58,096 bases of DNA from Bacillus sp. CHD6a (GCF_001293645.1 NZ_LBMD01000027.1:1-58096), one strand, 5' to 3'; positions 1 through 9,425 are shown, counted from the first letter of the stretch. A program made the numbers and translations. Notes: generated by a model from the sequence alone, not told the origin.

Positions 1-185
1 GAAATCCTTCCCCCAAAGCGAAAACGGTAAGAGAGAATCCGTCTCTCCTCCCGAAAACCCCCCGCCAAAGCGAAAACGGTAAGAGAGAACCCGTCTCTCC
101 TCCCGAAATCCTCCCGCCAAAGCAAAAACAGTAAGAGAGCACCCCCATCTTTCCCACGCAAAAGCCCAAAACAGTTACGGAGGCC
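1..185. repeat. 52-bp tandem repeat, about 4 units, entering from the left edge
   Basis: The core AACGGTAAGAGAG (or AACAGTAAGAGAG) recurs at about 23, 75 and 127, exactly 52 bases apart, with a degenerate fourth copy near 170. Each unit carries GAGAG followed by CTCTC, so it can form a small hairpin. The same 52-bp family forms an 11-unit array at 26.8-27.4 kb. The array probably continues to the left of the window. Confidence 0.85.
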
Positions 186-285
186 CCAAGATGTAATCTC
201 ACAGTAACCCCTTCACCACAACACACTAGTTCTCTCGGATTATTTTGAAGGAAATTGTTGAAAAAGGTAAAAAAACAACGATTTT

Positions 286-319
286 CCAGTATAATAGAGA
301 TAGCATATAAGAGAAGGGA
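286..319 (+). promoter_or_regulatory. -10 box and ribosome site of the glycoside-hydrolase-like gene
   Basis: A consensus TATAAT lies at about 290-295 and a purine-rich AGAAGGGAT at 312-320 precedes the start codon. The -35 region is poor, so this is only a plausible sigma-A promoter. Confidence 0.4.
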
Positions 320-331
320 TTTTGAAATGAA

Positions 332-1552
332 ATGATGAAAAAAATGATTGGTGGTCTGGTGGCTGCAGTCGGAATTTTCGTATTTGGTGGAACACTTGTT
401 CAAGCAGAAGCTGAAGGAGAAGAAGTAAGACAAGCTGCACAACATGCAACTAAAAATGTTGAAATGCAGACTCGAGAGTTGCCAATTTCAATTGCTAGAT
501 TTGCTTTTGATTCAGGTTATACATTCACTTATCCTGATGCTGTTAGAGGAATCTATGTAACTGGTCACTCTGCAGGTGGGGAAAGATTTCCACGTTTACT
601 CGATCTTCTCAACAAGACAGATCTAAACGCAATGGTTATTGATATTAAAGATGATCATGGGTACCTTACTTACATACCGGAGGAAGAAGATTCCCCATTC
701 AAGGACATTGCACAGCCTTATATTAAGGACCCGAAAAAAATGATGAAAACCTTGGAGGAAAATGAAGTATATCCAATTGGTAGAATCGTAGTTTTCAAGG
801 ATACGGTGTTAGCGAAGAAGCGACCAGACTTATCTTTTCAGGAAAACGGCAAAGTATGGGTGAACGGTCGTGAAGAGGCGTTTGTTAGTCCTTTCCTAAA
901 AGAAGTGTGGGATTACAATATTGATATTGCGATTGAAGCGGCAAAAATGGGGTTTCAGGAAATACAGTTTGACTATGTCAGATTTCCTGAAGGCTTTGAA
1001 AAGAGAGATACAACCCTTGAATATACCTATGGCGAGTACAAAGACTTAGATTTAGATAATGTGCAAAAGCGGGTTGAAGCGGTGACAGATTTCGTAGCCT
1101 ATGCACGTGAGAGATTAGAACCTTACAATGTTCAAGTGTCCGTGGATATCTTTGGTTATACGGCAACATTGCCGGAAGCACCTGGAATCGGTCAGAATTT
1201 CAGTCGGATTTCAGAACATGTGGATGTAATCTCGTCGATGATTTATCCAAGTCACTGGACAGCGTATTTTGGAATTGCAAAACCAGATACAGAACCTTAT
1301 AAGCTAATTGCTGCGTATTCCAAGCTTGAAAATGACAAGCTGGATAAACTGGAAAACAGACCTGTATCAAGACCATGGATTCAGGACTTTACCGCAACTT
1401 GGCTTGGGGCAGGGAATTATATTCCATATGGCCCAAAAGAAGTGGAAGATCAAATCAAGGCATTAAACGAAAATGGAATTAAAGAGTATTTGATTTGGAA
1501 TGCAGGTAACAGCTATACAGAAGGTCTTGATTTTACCCCGTTAAATGACTAA
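332..1552 (+). CDS. secreted putative glycoside hydrolase (DUF4015 type)
   Basis: The 406-residue protein starts with a signal peptide (MMKKM, a hydrophobic stretch to about residue 24, then a likely cut after VQAEA). The mature part reads as a TIM-barrel putative glycosyl hydrolase of the DUF4015 group: VRGIYVTGHSAGG near residue 70, AMVIDIKDDHG near 103, the hallmark EIQFDYVRFP near 212, and VSVDIFGYTA and SSMIYPSHW further on. Members are thought to act on extracellular polysaccharide, but the substrate is unknown. Three ATG codons cluster at 327-337; the one at 332 or 335 fits the ribosome site best. It stands alone, with a terminator right after the stop. Family assignment is from memory of motifs. 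Confidence 0.75.
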   Translation: MMKKMIGGLVAAVGIFVFGGTLVQAEAEGEEVRQAAQHATKNVEMQTRELPISIARFAFDSGYTFTYPDAVRGIYVTGHSAGGERFPRLLDLLNKTDLNAMVIDIKDDHGYLTYIPEEEDSPFKDIAQPYIKDPKKMMKTLEENEVYPIGRIVVFKDTVLAKKRPDLSFQENGKVWVNGREEAFVSPFLKEVWDYNIDIAIEAAKMGFQEIQFDYVRFPEGFEKRDTTLEYTYGEYKDLDLDNVQKRVEAVTDFVAYARERLEPYNVQVSVDIFGYTATLPEAPGIGQNFSRISEHVDVISSMIYPSHWTAYFGIAKPDTEPYKLIAAYSKLENDKLDKLENRPVSRPWIQDFTATWLGAGNYIPYGPKEVEDQIKALNENGIKEYLIWNAGNSYTEGLDFTPLND

Positions 1553-1555
1553 GAA

Positions 1556-1587
1556 AAAAAGCTGCCAATTATCTGGCAGCTTTTTTT
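1556..1587. terminator. bidirectional terminator
   Basis: AAAAAGCTGCCA and TGGCAGCTTTTT form a stem with a short loop and a T-run on both sides. It serves the glycoside-hydrolase-like gene and the convergent small gene at 1589-1780. Confidence 0.85.
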
Positions 1588-1588
1588 G

Positions 1589-1780
1589 CTATTTCTTTTT
1601 CCCTCCACCAATACTTTTCCACCCGGCTTGCATGCTGGCTGACTTATCAAAGCTTTCAGTGCCTTTTTTACCGCCAAAAAGCTTTTCTCCGATACCATTT
1701 GTAACCACACCCATAACAGCGGTTATACCAATCACCAATAAAGCAACGATGGTAAAATCCATGAAATACTCAAACAACAC
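1589..1780 (-). CDS. small single-span membrane protein, unknown function
   Basis: The 63-residue protein has one hydrophobic segment (MDFTIVALLVIGITAVMGVV) followed by a Gly/Lys-rich tail ending IGGGKKK. I place the start at a GTG at 1780 because AAAGGGG lies 7 bases upstream of it; an upstream ATG would lie further out and lacks such a site. The convergent terminator and good ribosome site support it as real. Function not recognised. Confidence 0.6.
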   Translation of the reverse strand: MLFEYFMDFTIVALLVIGITAVMGVVTNGIGEKLFGGKKGTESFDKSASMQAGWKSIGGGKKK

Positions 1781-1948
1781 CAAACATCCCCTTTGTCTTA
1801 TGTAATCGTATACAAAAAACAACCTTACTCTTATTGTATGGTATGTTTAAGAGAAAAGGAAGAGGGTATATTAACACTGAAATCTGTTCAAGTTTGTTAT
1901 ACTTAATATGTACATAGAGAAATAACGAAAGGGGAGTCTTTTTACAGA

Positions 1949-2524
1949 ATGAATTGGTATGAAAAATTAAATCAGTATTTTCCAGTAGAAGAAATGAAAT
2001 CGAGGGAGCATATGGAGCTCCTTTTAAAAGAGAGAGGGGACATCTATCATAAAGATGAAGGAGAGCACCATGTACTAATGTATGTGGAACTTGATAACTT
2101 TCTCTTTATTGACTACTTGTTTGTATCAAAAGATGCCAGAGGAATGGGTCTTGGTCATAAGCTTTTAGATAAAATGAAGGAAAAAGGCAAGCCGATTATT
2201 TTAGAAGTGGAGCCTGTTGATTACGAAGATACAGATACAGAGAAAAGACTTCGTTTTTATAAAAGAGAAGGCTTTGAACATGCTTCATCTATCGGCTATA
2301 GACGTCGCTCTCTTGCCACAAATGAAGTGAATGCGATGGAAATCCTCTATTGGTCACCTTCGGATGCAAGTGAAGAAGCCATCTATGAGGGGATGAAAGC
2401 TACATACGAGCAAATTCATACGTATAAAGATAAAGAATTGTACGGTCAATCTTATGATAAAGTTGACAACGTACTTACTTATGATGAAGATGATGATAAT
2501 GAAGATATCTTATCAAAATTATAA
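1949..2524 (+). CDS. yjbC: GNAT-family N-acetyltransferase YjbC
   Basis: 191 residues, close to the length of B. subtilis YjbC, and beginning MNWYEKLNQYFP. The acetyl-CoA binding loop reads DARGMGLGHKLLDKM near residues 62-76, the usual R/Q-x-x-G-x-G/A pattern of GNAT enzymes. The C-terminal 60 residues are acidic and end in DEDDDNEDILSKL. In B. subtilis yjbC lies just upstream of spx in the same operon; here an RND efflux cluster of about 5.5 kb separates the two, so that link is broken. The acetyl acceptor is unknown. AAAGGGGAG precedes the start. Confidence 0.85.
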   Translation: MNWYEKLNQYFPVEEMKSREHMELLLKERGDIYHKDEGEHHVLMYVELDNFLFIDYLFVSKDARGMGLGHKLLDKMKEKGKPIILEVEPVDYEDTDTEKRLRFYKREGFEHASSIGYRRRSLATNEVNAMEILYWSPSDASEEAIYEGMKATYEQIHTYKDKELYGQSYDKVDNVLTYDEDDDNEDILSKL

Positions 2525-2534
2525 TGAATAATAA

Positions 2535-2583
2535 AATCCCCCGGAAATAATAAGCTGCATGCTTTATTACCGGGGGATTCTTC
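2535..2583. terminator. terminator between yjbC and the SGNH gene
   Basis: AATCCCCCGG at 2535-2544 pairs with CCGGGGGATT at 2570-2579. On the minus strand the stem is followed by TTTTATTATT, so it ends the efflux operon well; on the plus strand the T-run is weaker. Confidence 0.8.
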
Positions 2584-2585
2584 TA

Positions 2586-3317
2586 TCACTCTAGACTTTT
2601 TTCATAAGCATTTTTCATCAAGCTGACAATCTCTGTGTATCCCTTATCATTAGGATGTATATCATCTTCCGAGATGTGCGTCCACTCCAACTCATTTCCC
2701 TCAAAGGCTTCATATGGGTCAATTACAAGTGTTTTAGGCTCATCTCCAAACTCTTCGATAAAGCCATTAAACAATGGGGCATACTTCGTTCCGAGGTCTG
2801 TCCACTCATGGTTTTTTGGATAGGGATTATAGAGTCCTAAAAGAATGATAGTTGCATCAGGATTCAATTCACGCAACAACTTATAGGTCTCTTGATATGT
2901 CCTTTTCAAAATGTCCATACGAATATTTAGTGCTGACTCTTCTTCGCTCTCTGGGACGGAGCGAATAGTTTGTAAGAAGTCATTGCCTCCGATGGAAACA
3001 GAAATAACTCCAGCTGTCTTTAAGCGATTTTGCAAAGCCTCATCTGCGGTCAGTAATGCCAACAAGCCAGTGGAGGAAAGACCTGGAATACCATAATTCT
3101 CTACTGTAACATTGTTTTCTTGTCGTAAATACTTCGTGAATTGAGGAACAAAACCGTGAATGCGTAAATAATTTTCTTCGGAGGATCCAAGGCCTGCTGT
3201 TAACGAATCTCCAATGGCGATGTAAGTAATCTCACCTGGAGATTCAGCAGTTGCAGGAGGATAGATAACAAAACTTGAAACAACTAGTATTACAACGAAA
3301 ACCCATTTTTTCAGCAA
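2586..3317 (-). CDS. secreted SGNH/GDSL-type lipase/esterase
   Basis: The SGNH blocks are all present: AIGDSLTAGLGS (block I, Ser), an Asn-containing linker, SIGGNDF (block III) and DDIHPNDKGY (block V, Asp-x-x-His). An N-terminal hydrophobic segment gives a signal peptide without a lipobox Cys. It resembles Bacillus YpmR-type acylhydrolases. The ATG at 3326 touches the GGGAGG ribosome site directly, so a TTG at 3317, nine bases past it, is the better start (243 residues). It is the last gene of the efflux operon, 24 bases after the permease, which suggests a cell-envelope role; its substrate cannot be read. Confidence 0.8.
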   Translation of the reverse strand: MLKKWVFVVILVVSSFVIYPPATAESPGEITYIAIGDSLTAGLGSSEENYLRIHGFVPQFTKYLRQENNVTVENYGIPGLSSTGLLALLTADEALQNRLKTAGVISVSIGGNDFLQTIRSVPESEEESALNIRMDILKRTYQETYKLLRELNPDATIILLGLYNPYPKNHEWTDLGTKYAPLFNGFIEEFGDEPKTLVIDPYEAFEGNELEWTHISEDDIHPNDKGYTEIVSLMKNAYEKSLE

Positions 3318-3341
3318 GTTAATCATCCTCCCGTAAATTTA

Positions 3342-6300
3342 TTAAACATCTAGTTTCTCTAACTTTTTCTGTTTTCTTTTTTCCTTAAATTCATCAAACA
3401 AATAGTAAACAACCGGTATTAAAATCAGCGTAATGATGGTTGCAAAACTTAGTCCGAACACGATTACAATGGCCATTGGCTGCTGAATTTCCATTCCTTC
3501 TCCAAAGCCTAAGGTTAATGGAATCAAGCCGAGAATGGTCGTCAGTGCTGTCATAAAGATAGGTCGTAAACGAGTTGGTCCTGCTATCAGAATAGCTTCC
3601 CAGGTTGATTTGCCTTCCCGTTTCATCATGTTGACATAGTCGACAAAAACAATAGCGTTATTTACGACTATCCCGGTCAGAATTAACATTCCAACAAGGG
3701 AACCAACACCGAGCGGTTGTCCCGTAACCAATAGGCCAATGATGATTCCAATAATCGTCAGCGGTACGCTAAACATAATAATAAATGGGTAGAAATAAGA
3801 CTCAAACTGTCCAGCCATGACCATGTAGACTAGTACAACAGCAAGTGCCAGGGCTCCACCGAGCTTGAAAAAGGCATCATTCATCTGTTCATCTTGCCCA
3901 CCGATTGTAATTTTATATTGATTATTAGGAATGTAGATGTTTTCTTTTAGTGTTTGTTCCACATCATCAATAACGCTTCCAAGATCACGGTTCACAATAT
4001 CCGCATTAACGGTTATTTCACGATTTCTGTCTGTACGGTTAATTTGGCTTGGACCTTGTCCTCTCTCAACCGTAGCGACTGCTTGAAGAGGTATGTTTTC
4101 ACCTGTTGGTGTATTGATCAATAATTTCTCCAAGTCTTGAATGGAAGCGGTATACGTATCCTCAATGGTTAAACGTATATCAAGTTCAGCCCCGTCACGA
4201 GCCATTCGGGATGCGACTAGTCCTTTTGTTGCATTAGAAACGGCAGAAGCAATCTGTGCACTGCCAATCCCAAACTGGCTTGCCTTGACTCTATCGATAT
4301 CTACCACAATTTCCGGGTTGCCTTCCGTATAGTTTGAGGAAGGTTCACGAATTCCATCAATCTCTGAAAGAAGTTCTACTGTCTCATCTGCCATTGATTT
4401 CAGTGTAGTCAAGTCAGGACCTGTGATACTTAAGGATACAGGATTTTGAGAAAACCCTGAATCTCCTGAAGAAAGGGAAATCTCAGCGCCTGGAATATTC
4501 TCAAGTTTTTCCCTGATTTCGTCCCCGACGAGCTTGTCAGAGCGGCTCCGTTCCGTAACTGGTGTCAAAAGGATGCTGTAATTTGCCCGATTGGTCTGCG
4601 TACCAGCTGAAACAGAAAAGTTGTCTGTCCCACCGACTGTAACAAATGCCAAGTCAATTTCATTAACATCTGCTAATCGTGCATCGATATCCTCCATCAC
4701 GTCATATGTAGCGTCAAGTGAGCTTCCGTCAGGTAAACGTACAGTCATGGAAATGAAACTTTGATCCTGCTGAGGCAAAAATTCTTTCCCGATAAAAGGT
4801 ATTCCAATTAAAGAAATCAAAAATAGAATGACTATAGAGGTTACGGTCTTTTTCGGATTTCTTAACACCTTTTCCAAAATAGAGCGGTACCAACTAGTGA
4901 ATCCCATAAATCTCTCTTCAAAGCGAGACGTGTTTGTATTTACTTTTAATAGAAGAGATGAAAATAACGGAACAATAATTAATGCCGTAAACAAAGAGGC
5001 AAGCAATGAGAACGATACAACGAGTGCTAAAGGTTTAAATAATTGTGCTGCCAAACCGTCCACAAATACGATAGGTAAGAAAACAATGACGGTCGTTAAT
5101 GTGGAAGCAATGATGGCAGGGCCGACTTCGCTAGTTCCTTCGATTGCAGCATCTTTCATGGAATATCCTTTTTGTCTTAAACGATATATATTTTCCAAAA
5201 TGACAATCGCGTTATCGACCATCATTCCAATTCCCAATGCAAGTCCGCCTAATGTCAGCAGGTTCAACGTTTGGCCGCTAAAGTACATAAAGATAAAGGT
5301 TGCCACAATAGACACAGGAATAGAAAATAAAATGATTAACGTACTGCGTACATTTCGTAAAAAGAAGAACAGTACAAGTGCAGCCAGCAAACTACCAGCA
5401 ATCATGTTGGTGGTCACAGCTCTTATAGATTGTTCAATAAATTGACTTTGGTCGAATATCGGTTTTATTTCTACGCCTTCTGGCAAGTTCTTTCTAATTT
5501 CTTCTAGCTTTTTCTCAATATCATTTGCCACAGTCACTGTGTTGCTGCCGGATTGTTTTAGAATAGACATCCCGACAGCTGGTTCTCCATTTAAATAACT
5601 GAGTTGCGTTGTCGGTTGAAGAGTTTCTTTCACTTCACCGAGCTGGTCTAACTGTATGACTCCTTTTGGAGTAGGGATGGGGAGCGTCTGTATGTCATAA
5701 ATGGACGCATATTCCCCAGTAATCCTTATTGGCAGGTTTTGATTTTGATCTGTTAAAGAGCCGCCTGGAAGGTTTAAATTTTCGGCTGCAATAATCTGCT
5801 GTAATTGATCAATAGAGACATCAAAGGAAGAAAGGGCATTAGGATCCAATGTTATTCTTACTTCGTTTTCAGCTCCGCCCTCCACTGAAATGGACGCGAT
5901 TCCCTCGACACTACTCAATTGAGGTTCAATATCTTGTTCGGCCAACTGCTTTGCCTTGGTCATTTCTCCAGAAGGATCTGTTATGGCTAGTTGAACGATT
6001 GGAAGATCACTTGGGTTAAAGCGAAGAACCCTCGGTAGATTAGCACCTGAAGGAAGAAAATCTCGAACCGAATCAATACGCTCTCTCATATCTAAGGAGG
6101 CAAAATCCATATTCGTTCCCCAGGTAAAAGACACGAGGACGAGCGAGCCCCCTGTTCGCGAAATGGAGGAGACAGACTCTACATTCGGCAAGGTGCTCAT
6201 TGCATCCTCAAGCGGAGAAGATATCAAATTCTCTATCTCTTCAGGACCTGCTCCCTCATAAGTTGTCGTTACCGCTACAATTGGAAAAGTTAATTCAGGA

Positions 6301-6410
6301 AACAAGTCCACCGGCATTCCGCGCATACTGACGGCACCTAGTATTAACATAAGTATAATCACCATTGACATAGCAATGGGACGTAATACAGAAAGCTTCG
6401 CAATTTTCAT
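3342..6410 (-). CDS. RND-superfamily efflux permease, SwrC/YerP-like
   Basis: 1022 residues with the classic RND layout: one N-terminal membrane helix, a large extracellular loop, a membrane bundle (about residues 330-530), a second loop and a second bundle. The TM4 motif GGLALGIGMMVDNAIVILENI is clear, and its counterpart GMLILTGIVVNNAIVFVDYV lies in the second half. The N-terminus (PVDLFPELTFPIV, YEGAGPEEIE) is typical of AcrB/SwrC-type drug exporters. B. subtilis SwrC (1065 residues) exports surfactin and other amphiphiles; substrate here is inferred only. The gene follows its adaptor by 9 bases. The C-terminus is Lys-rich and cytoplasmic. Confidence 0.92.
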   Translation of the reverse strand: MKIAKLSVLRPIAMSMVIILMLILGAVSMRGMPVDLFPELTFPIVAVTTTYEGAGPEEIENLISSPLEDAMSTLPNVESVSSISRTGGSLVLVSFTWGTNMDFASLDMRERIDSVRDFLPSGANLPRVLRFNPSDLPIVQLAITDPSGEMTKAKQLAEQDIEPQLSSVEGIASISVEGGAENEVRITLDPNALSSFDVSIDQLQQIIAAENLNLPGGSLTDQNQNLPIRITGEYASIYDIQTLPIPTPKGVIQLDQLGEVKETLQPTTQLSYLNGEPAVGMSILKQSGSNTVTVANDIEKKLEEIRKNLPEGVEIKPIFDQSQFIEQSIRAVTTNMIAGSLLAALVLFFFLRNVRSTLIILFSIPVSIVATFIFMYFSGQTLNLLTLGGLALGIGMMVDNAIVILENIYRLRQKGYSMKDAAIEGTSEVGPAIIASTLTTVIVFLPIVFVDGLAAQLFKPLALVVSFSLLASLFTALIIVPLFSSLLLKVNTNTSRFEERFMGFTSWYRSILEKVLRNPKKTVTSIVILFLISLIGIPFIGKEFLPQQDQSFISMTVRLPDGSSLDATYDVMEDIDARLADVNEIDLAFVTVGGTDNFSVSAGTQTNRANYSILLTPVTERSRSDKLVGDEIREKLENIPGAEISLSSGDSGFSQNPVSLSITGPDLTTLKSMADETVELLSEIDGIREPSSNYTEGNPEIVVDIDRVKASQFGIGSAQIASAVSNATKGLVASRMARDGAELDIRLTIEDTYTASIQDLEKLLINTPTGENIPLQAVATVERGQGPSQINRTDRNREITVNADIVNRDLGSVIDDVEQTLKENIYIPNNQYKITIGGQDEQMNDAFFKLGGALALAVVLVYMVMAGQFESYFYPFIIMFSVPLTIIGIIIGLLVTGQPLGVGSLVGMLILTGIVVNNAIVFVDYVNMMKREGKSTWEAILIAGPTRLRPIFMTALTTILGLIPLTLGFGEGMEIQQPMAIVIVFGLSFATIITLILIPVVYYLFDEFKEKRKQKKLEKLDV

Positions 6411-6419
6411 CTAATAGGT

Positions 6420-7640
6420 TCACTCACTTTGTTCTGTTATTTCTGCACCGTCTTTTAATCTTTCTTTTCCGTTAACGGCTACTTTCTGGCCTTTAGTAAC
6501 TCCTTTTAGAATCTGGATAAATTCATTGTCACGGAAGCCGGTTTCAACGTCCTGTCTCACCGCTTTATTCTCTTCAATGACATAAACATAAGGATTTTCT
6601 TCTTCATATAGTATAGCGTCCATTGGTAAAACTGTTTGAGATTCCAGGTTATCAACAGCGACATAGGCAGTTGCTCTCATACCGCCTTTAATAACTAATT
6701 CTGAATTGCTAACTGGAATAGTGACAGAAAACATATTTGTCTGCTGGTTGACTGTAGGGGAGACAGTTTCAATTTTGGATTCATATGAATCTGATAATCC
6801 TTCAAAGGAAATAGTAGCATCTTGCCCAGCTTTAAGTTTACTTACTTGATAACTGTTCACTTGAAAAGTTGCTGCGATGTTATCTAACTGAATAATTGTT
6901 CCGATTGGAACATTGGGTGTCGCAATTCCATCATTTACAACATTCAATTCAGAAACAATACCGTCAATCGGACTAGTAATTGAAGTAGCATCAGCCATTT
7001 GCTGTGCTTGCTTCAGCCCCTGTCTAGCCTGATTTAATTGAGCTTCCATTTCCATGGTATTGAAGGTAGGCATCTGTTGGACTTGGCTGGCAGCAGTAGC
7101 AAGCTGGGCCTGTTTAACCATGACATCTACCGTGCTTTGCACCAAATCAAGCGAAGTGACAGCCCCTGTGTCAACGCCATCCAAAAGCGCTTGAGATTTT
7201 TCTAAGCTTTGGTTTAATTCTGCCTGCAACTTGGGTATATCAGAAAGAGAGGCCTGACTTTCAGCTGCCTCTTGCATTTCTTTCATTTTTGAGAGGGCAT
7301 TTTCAAGCTCTGTCACTGCACTCTGAGCTTGAACAACCTGCTCGGTTGCAGCTTCAGAATCCAAAGAAACAATTAAATCGCCCTTTTTCACTATATCACC
7401 AATTTTTACATGAACAGTCTCAACGGTTAGGGGGGAGGTAGTTAGGAGTGGTACTTGTGTTTCAGGTACGGCCAGTCCGACCAATTCAATCGTATTGCTG
7501 ATATTTTTCTCTGTAACTTCAGCCATTGTTATTGGGATCTTATTGGACTCTGTATTCTGACTTGTAATCTCTTTTTGACTGCAAGCGGTTGAAATTAAGA
7601 GTACGAACATGGCAGGAAGCAGCCAATATTTTTTCAACAT
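6420..7640 (-). CDS. RND efflux periplasmic-adaptor-like lipoprotein (HlyD/MFP family)
   Basis: The 406-residue protein opens with a lipoprotein signal (LLISTACSQKE, lipobox STAC, lipidated Cys near 20). It then has the membrane-fusion-protein order: a lipoyl-like half motif (VHVKIGDIVKKGDLIVSLDS near 76-95), a long alpha-helical hairpin with heptads (about 95-215), the second lipoyl half (ITSPIDGIVSELNVVNDG near 222), and beta-barrel and membrane-proximal domains (GMRATAYV, VNGKERLKDG). In a one-membrane organism it would dock on the outside of the permease. First gene of a three-gene operon. Confidence 0.9.
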   Translation of the reverse strand: MLKKYWLLPAMFVLLISTACSQKEITSQNTESNKIPITMAEVTEKNISNTIELVGLAVPETQVPLLTTSPLTVETVHVKIGDIVKKGDLIVSLDSEAATEQVVQAQSAVTELENALSKMKEMQEAAESQASLSDIPKLQAELNQSLEKSQALLDGVDTGAVTSLDLVQSTVDVMVKQAQLATAASQVQQMPTFNTMEMEAQLNQARQGLKQAQQMADATSITSPIDGIVSELNVVNDGIATPNVPIGTIIQLDNIAATFQVNSYQVSKLKAGQDATISFEGLSDSYESKIETVSPTVNQQTNMFSVTIPVSNSELVIKGGMRATAYVAVDNLESQTVLPMDAILYEEENPYVYVIEENKAVRQDVETGFRDNEFIQILKGVTKGQKVAVNGKERLKDGAEITEQSE

Positions 7641-8191
7641 ATATCACCTCATACTTATCTTGTCTAATTATAAAACTAACATGTATTACAAACCCTTACA
7701 AATCCTAACTATCGAAGGGCTATGGAAACAATATAATTGTTACTACTTTGTGAACGCATAAAAAATATTGAGAACTAATTTCAATAATATGAAACCTTCT
7801 AGGACATCCAAACGTCTGAATAGATGTAACTTACATTTAAGTGAAAAGTTCTTTTAAATATCCCCTTTAGATTAGAGTGCAAGGTGTGAGACTCCTGAGG
7901 GAGATAGCGGTAGCTTGAGACCCCGCAGGCGTAGCCGAGGAGGCTCAAGCACCGCCCCTAGGAAAGCGAACACCTGGAACGGAAATCTAAAGGGAGTTAA
8001 AGCAGTAAATTTGAACATGTTGTGACAACTTGTCCGACTTTCAAAATACTATACCTTTTTAGTCGGAAATCGTGTATAATAACCAATAGAGATTACTTCT
8101 TTAGAGTAATTTCAAATTGAGAGCGATTCACAATTAGAAACGTTCAGCATGTTCTTTCAAATAATACTAGATAAAAAGGAGAGGAAAGTTC
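7641..8191. other. divergent control region between the efflux operon and spx
   Basis: A minus-strand TATAAT at about 7660-7670 may serve the efflux operon. The middle is occupied by a 132-bp palindromic repeat (7863-7994). On the plus strand TATAAT at 8075-8080 is a good -10 for spx with a weak -35. B. subtilis spx has several promoters under redox control; I cannot recognise PerR or YodB sites here. Confidence 0.4.
7863..7994 (-). repeat. dispersed palindromic element (132 bp), reverse orientation
   Basis: The ends CCCTTTAGAT (7863-7872) and ATCTAAAGGG (7985-7994) are perfect inverse complements. The interior carries the family core read backwards (CTCCTGAGGGAGATAGCG, CCCCGCAGGCGTAGCC, CCCCTAGGAAAGCGAA). 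No ORF. Such elements are common between genes in Bacillaceae; I do not know an agreed name. Confidence 0.8.
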
Positions 8192-8590
8192 ATGGTAACC
8201 CTATATACATCTCCAAGTTGTACTTCTTGTCGTAAAGCAAAACATTGGTTAGAAGAACATAACATTCCATATACAGAAAGAAATATTTTCTCTGAGTCTT
8301 TATCTATTGATGAGATCAAAGAAATTTTACGAATGACGGAAGACGGAACAGATGAAATCATCTCAACCAGATCAAAAATCTTCCAAAAACTGAATATAAA
8401 TGTAGAAGCAATGCCGCTTCAAGAATTATATTCTGTAATTAAAGAACACCCTGGTCTGTTAAGAAGACCAATCATTATAGACGAAAAACGACTACAAGTA
8501 GGGTACAACGAAGATGAGATTCGCCGTTTCTTACCAAGAAAAGTAAGAACCTTCCAATTAAGAGAAGCACAAAGATTAGTTAACGGCTAA
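8192..8590 (+). CDS. spx: transcriptional regulator Spx
   Basis: 132 residues, nearly identical to what I recall of B. subtilis Spx. The redox switch Cys10-x-x-Cys13 (PSCTSC) is present, as are Gly52 (needed for binding the RNA polymerase alpha C-terminal domain) and Arg92. Spx is an ArsC-like protein that binds RNA polymerase and redirects transcription under disulfide stress. It is normally degraded by ClpXP with the adaptor SpxH, which is encoded in this window at 16.9-17.7 kb. The ribosome site AAAAGGAGAGG lies just upstream. Its own terminator follows, so it is transcribed alone here. Confidence 0.97.
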   Translation: MVTLYTSPSCTSCRKAKHWLEEHNIPYTERNIFSESLSIDEIKEILRMTEDGTDEIISTRSKIFQKLNINVEAMPLQELYSVIKEHPGLLRRPIIIDEKRLQVGYNEDEIRRFLPRKVRTFQLREAQRLVNG

Positions 8591-8597
8591 TAATACC

Positions 8598-8637
8598 AAA
8601 AAACTTCTACATGCATTATGTCATGTAGAAGTTTTTT
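8598..8637 (+). terminator. spx terminator
   Basis: AAAAAACTTCTACATG pairs with CATGTAGAAGTTTTTT around a loop of about 8 bases, followed by T residues. A strong intrinsic terminator. Confidence 0.9.
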
Positions 8638-8656
8638 TATCTTTATCGTTCCCTAT

Positions 8657-8763
8657 AGTGAAATGTGAGACCCCCAGCCAAGTGAGGGAGGCTCAAGCAC
8701 CATCCTCTGGATAAGCGAACACCTGAACCGGAAATCAATAAGTATTAAGGTAGCAATTTCACT
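8657..8763 (-). repeat. degenerate dispersed palindromic element
   Basis: AGTGAAAT at 8657-8664 is inversely repeated as ATTTCACT at 8756-8763, and the interior has eroded family motifs (GTGAGGGAGGCTCAAGCACC, AAGCGAACACCTG). The right arm touches the yjbE stop codon. Confidence 0.6.
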
Positions 8764-9425
8764 CAGCGTATTTTAATAAACTGTCTTTTATAAATCCCAG
8801 TAAAAACCAACATACAAAGGATAAGAAAATAAGGAAAAAACGCCTGCCACTCACCAGCGGGGATCATACCAGCAACCTTAGGTTCAAAAATAATCATCTT
8901 TCCTGCCGTATAACACAATATGCTTGCTCCAAAATAGATAATTATAGGATATTTCTCCATTGCCACTAATATAATCTTACTCCCCCATATAATTATTGGT
9001 ATAGAAAAAACCAGACCAATGATCACCAAATAAAAATTACCATGTGCAGCACCTGCAACAGCCATAACATTATCTATTCCCATAACGATATCGGCAATTA
9101 CTATGGTTTTAATAGCAGCGCCAAGGGAGTGCCTTCCCTTAACAATCGTTTCATTTCCTTGATCAAGAATTAATTGTGCTGCTATATAAACCAGTAACAC
9201 TCCACCTACAAATTGAAGGAAGGGAATAGCTAAGAGATAGACGGCACATATGGTGAGTAAAATTCTACAAACAATGGCTAGAATGGTACCAATGATGATT
9301 GCTTTGTTGCGGTGACGCTCTGGAAGATTGCGACATGCCAGCGCTATTACAATAGCATTATCTCCGCCGAGTACAATATCAATGCCTATGATGATTAGTA
9401 TGGAAGTTATCAGTTCCAGCTCCAC
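8763..9425 (-). CDS. yjbE: TerC-family membrane protein YjbE
   Basis: 220 residues with about seven membrane segments. The TerC signature appears twice: IDIVLGGDNAIVIALA near residue 14 and IVIADIVMGIDNVMAVAGAA near 108, each with the acidic/Asn pair within the membrane (GGDN, GIDN). Bacillus TerC proteins (YjbE, YkoY) act in manganese export and metal loading of secreted enzymes; the exact role here is inferred. Start is GTG at 9425 with AAGGGG seven bases upstream. It is convergent with spx and divergent from mecA. I looked for a yybP-ykoY manganese riboswitch upstream and did not see its core. Confidence 0.88.
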   Translation of the reverse strand: MELELITSILIIIGIDIVLGGDNAIVIALACRNLPERHRNKAIIIGTILAIVCRILLTICAVYLLAIPFLQFVGGVLLVYIAAQLILDQGNETIVKGRHSLGAAIKTIVIADIVMGIDNVMAVAGAAHGNFYLVIIGLVFSIPIIIWGSKIILVAMEKYPIIIYFGASILCYTAGKMIIFEPKVAGMIPAGEWQAFFPYFLILCMLVFTGIYKRQFIKIR

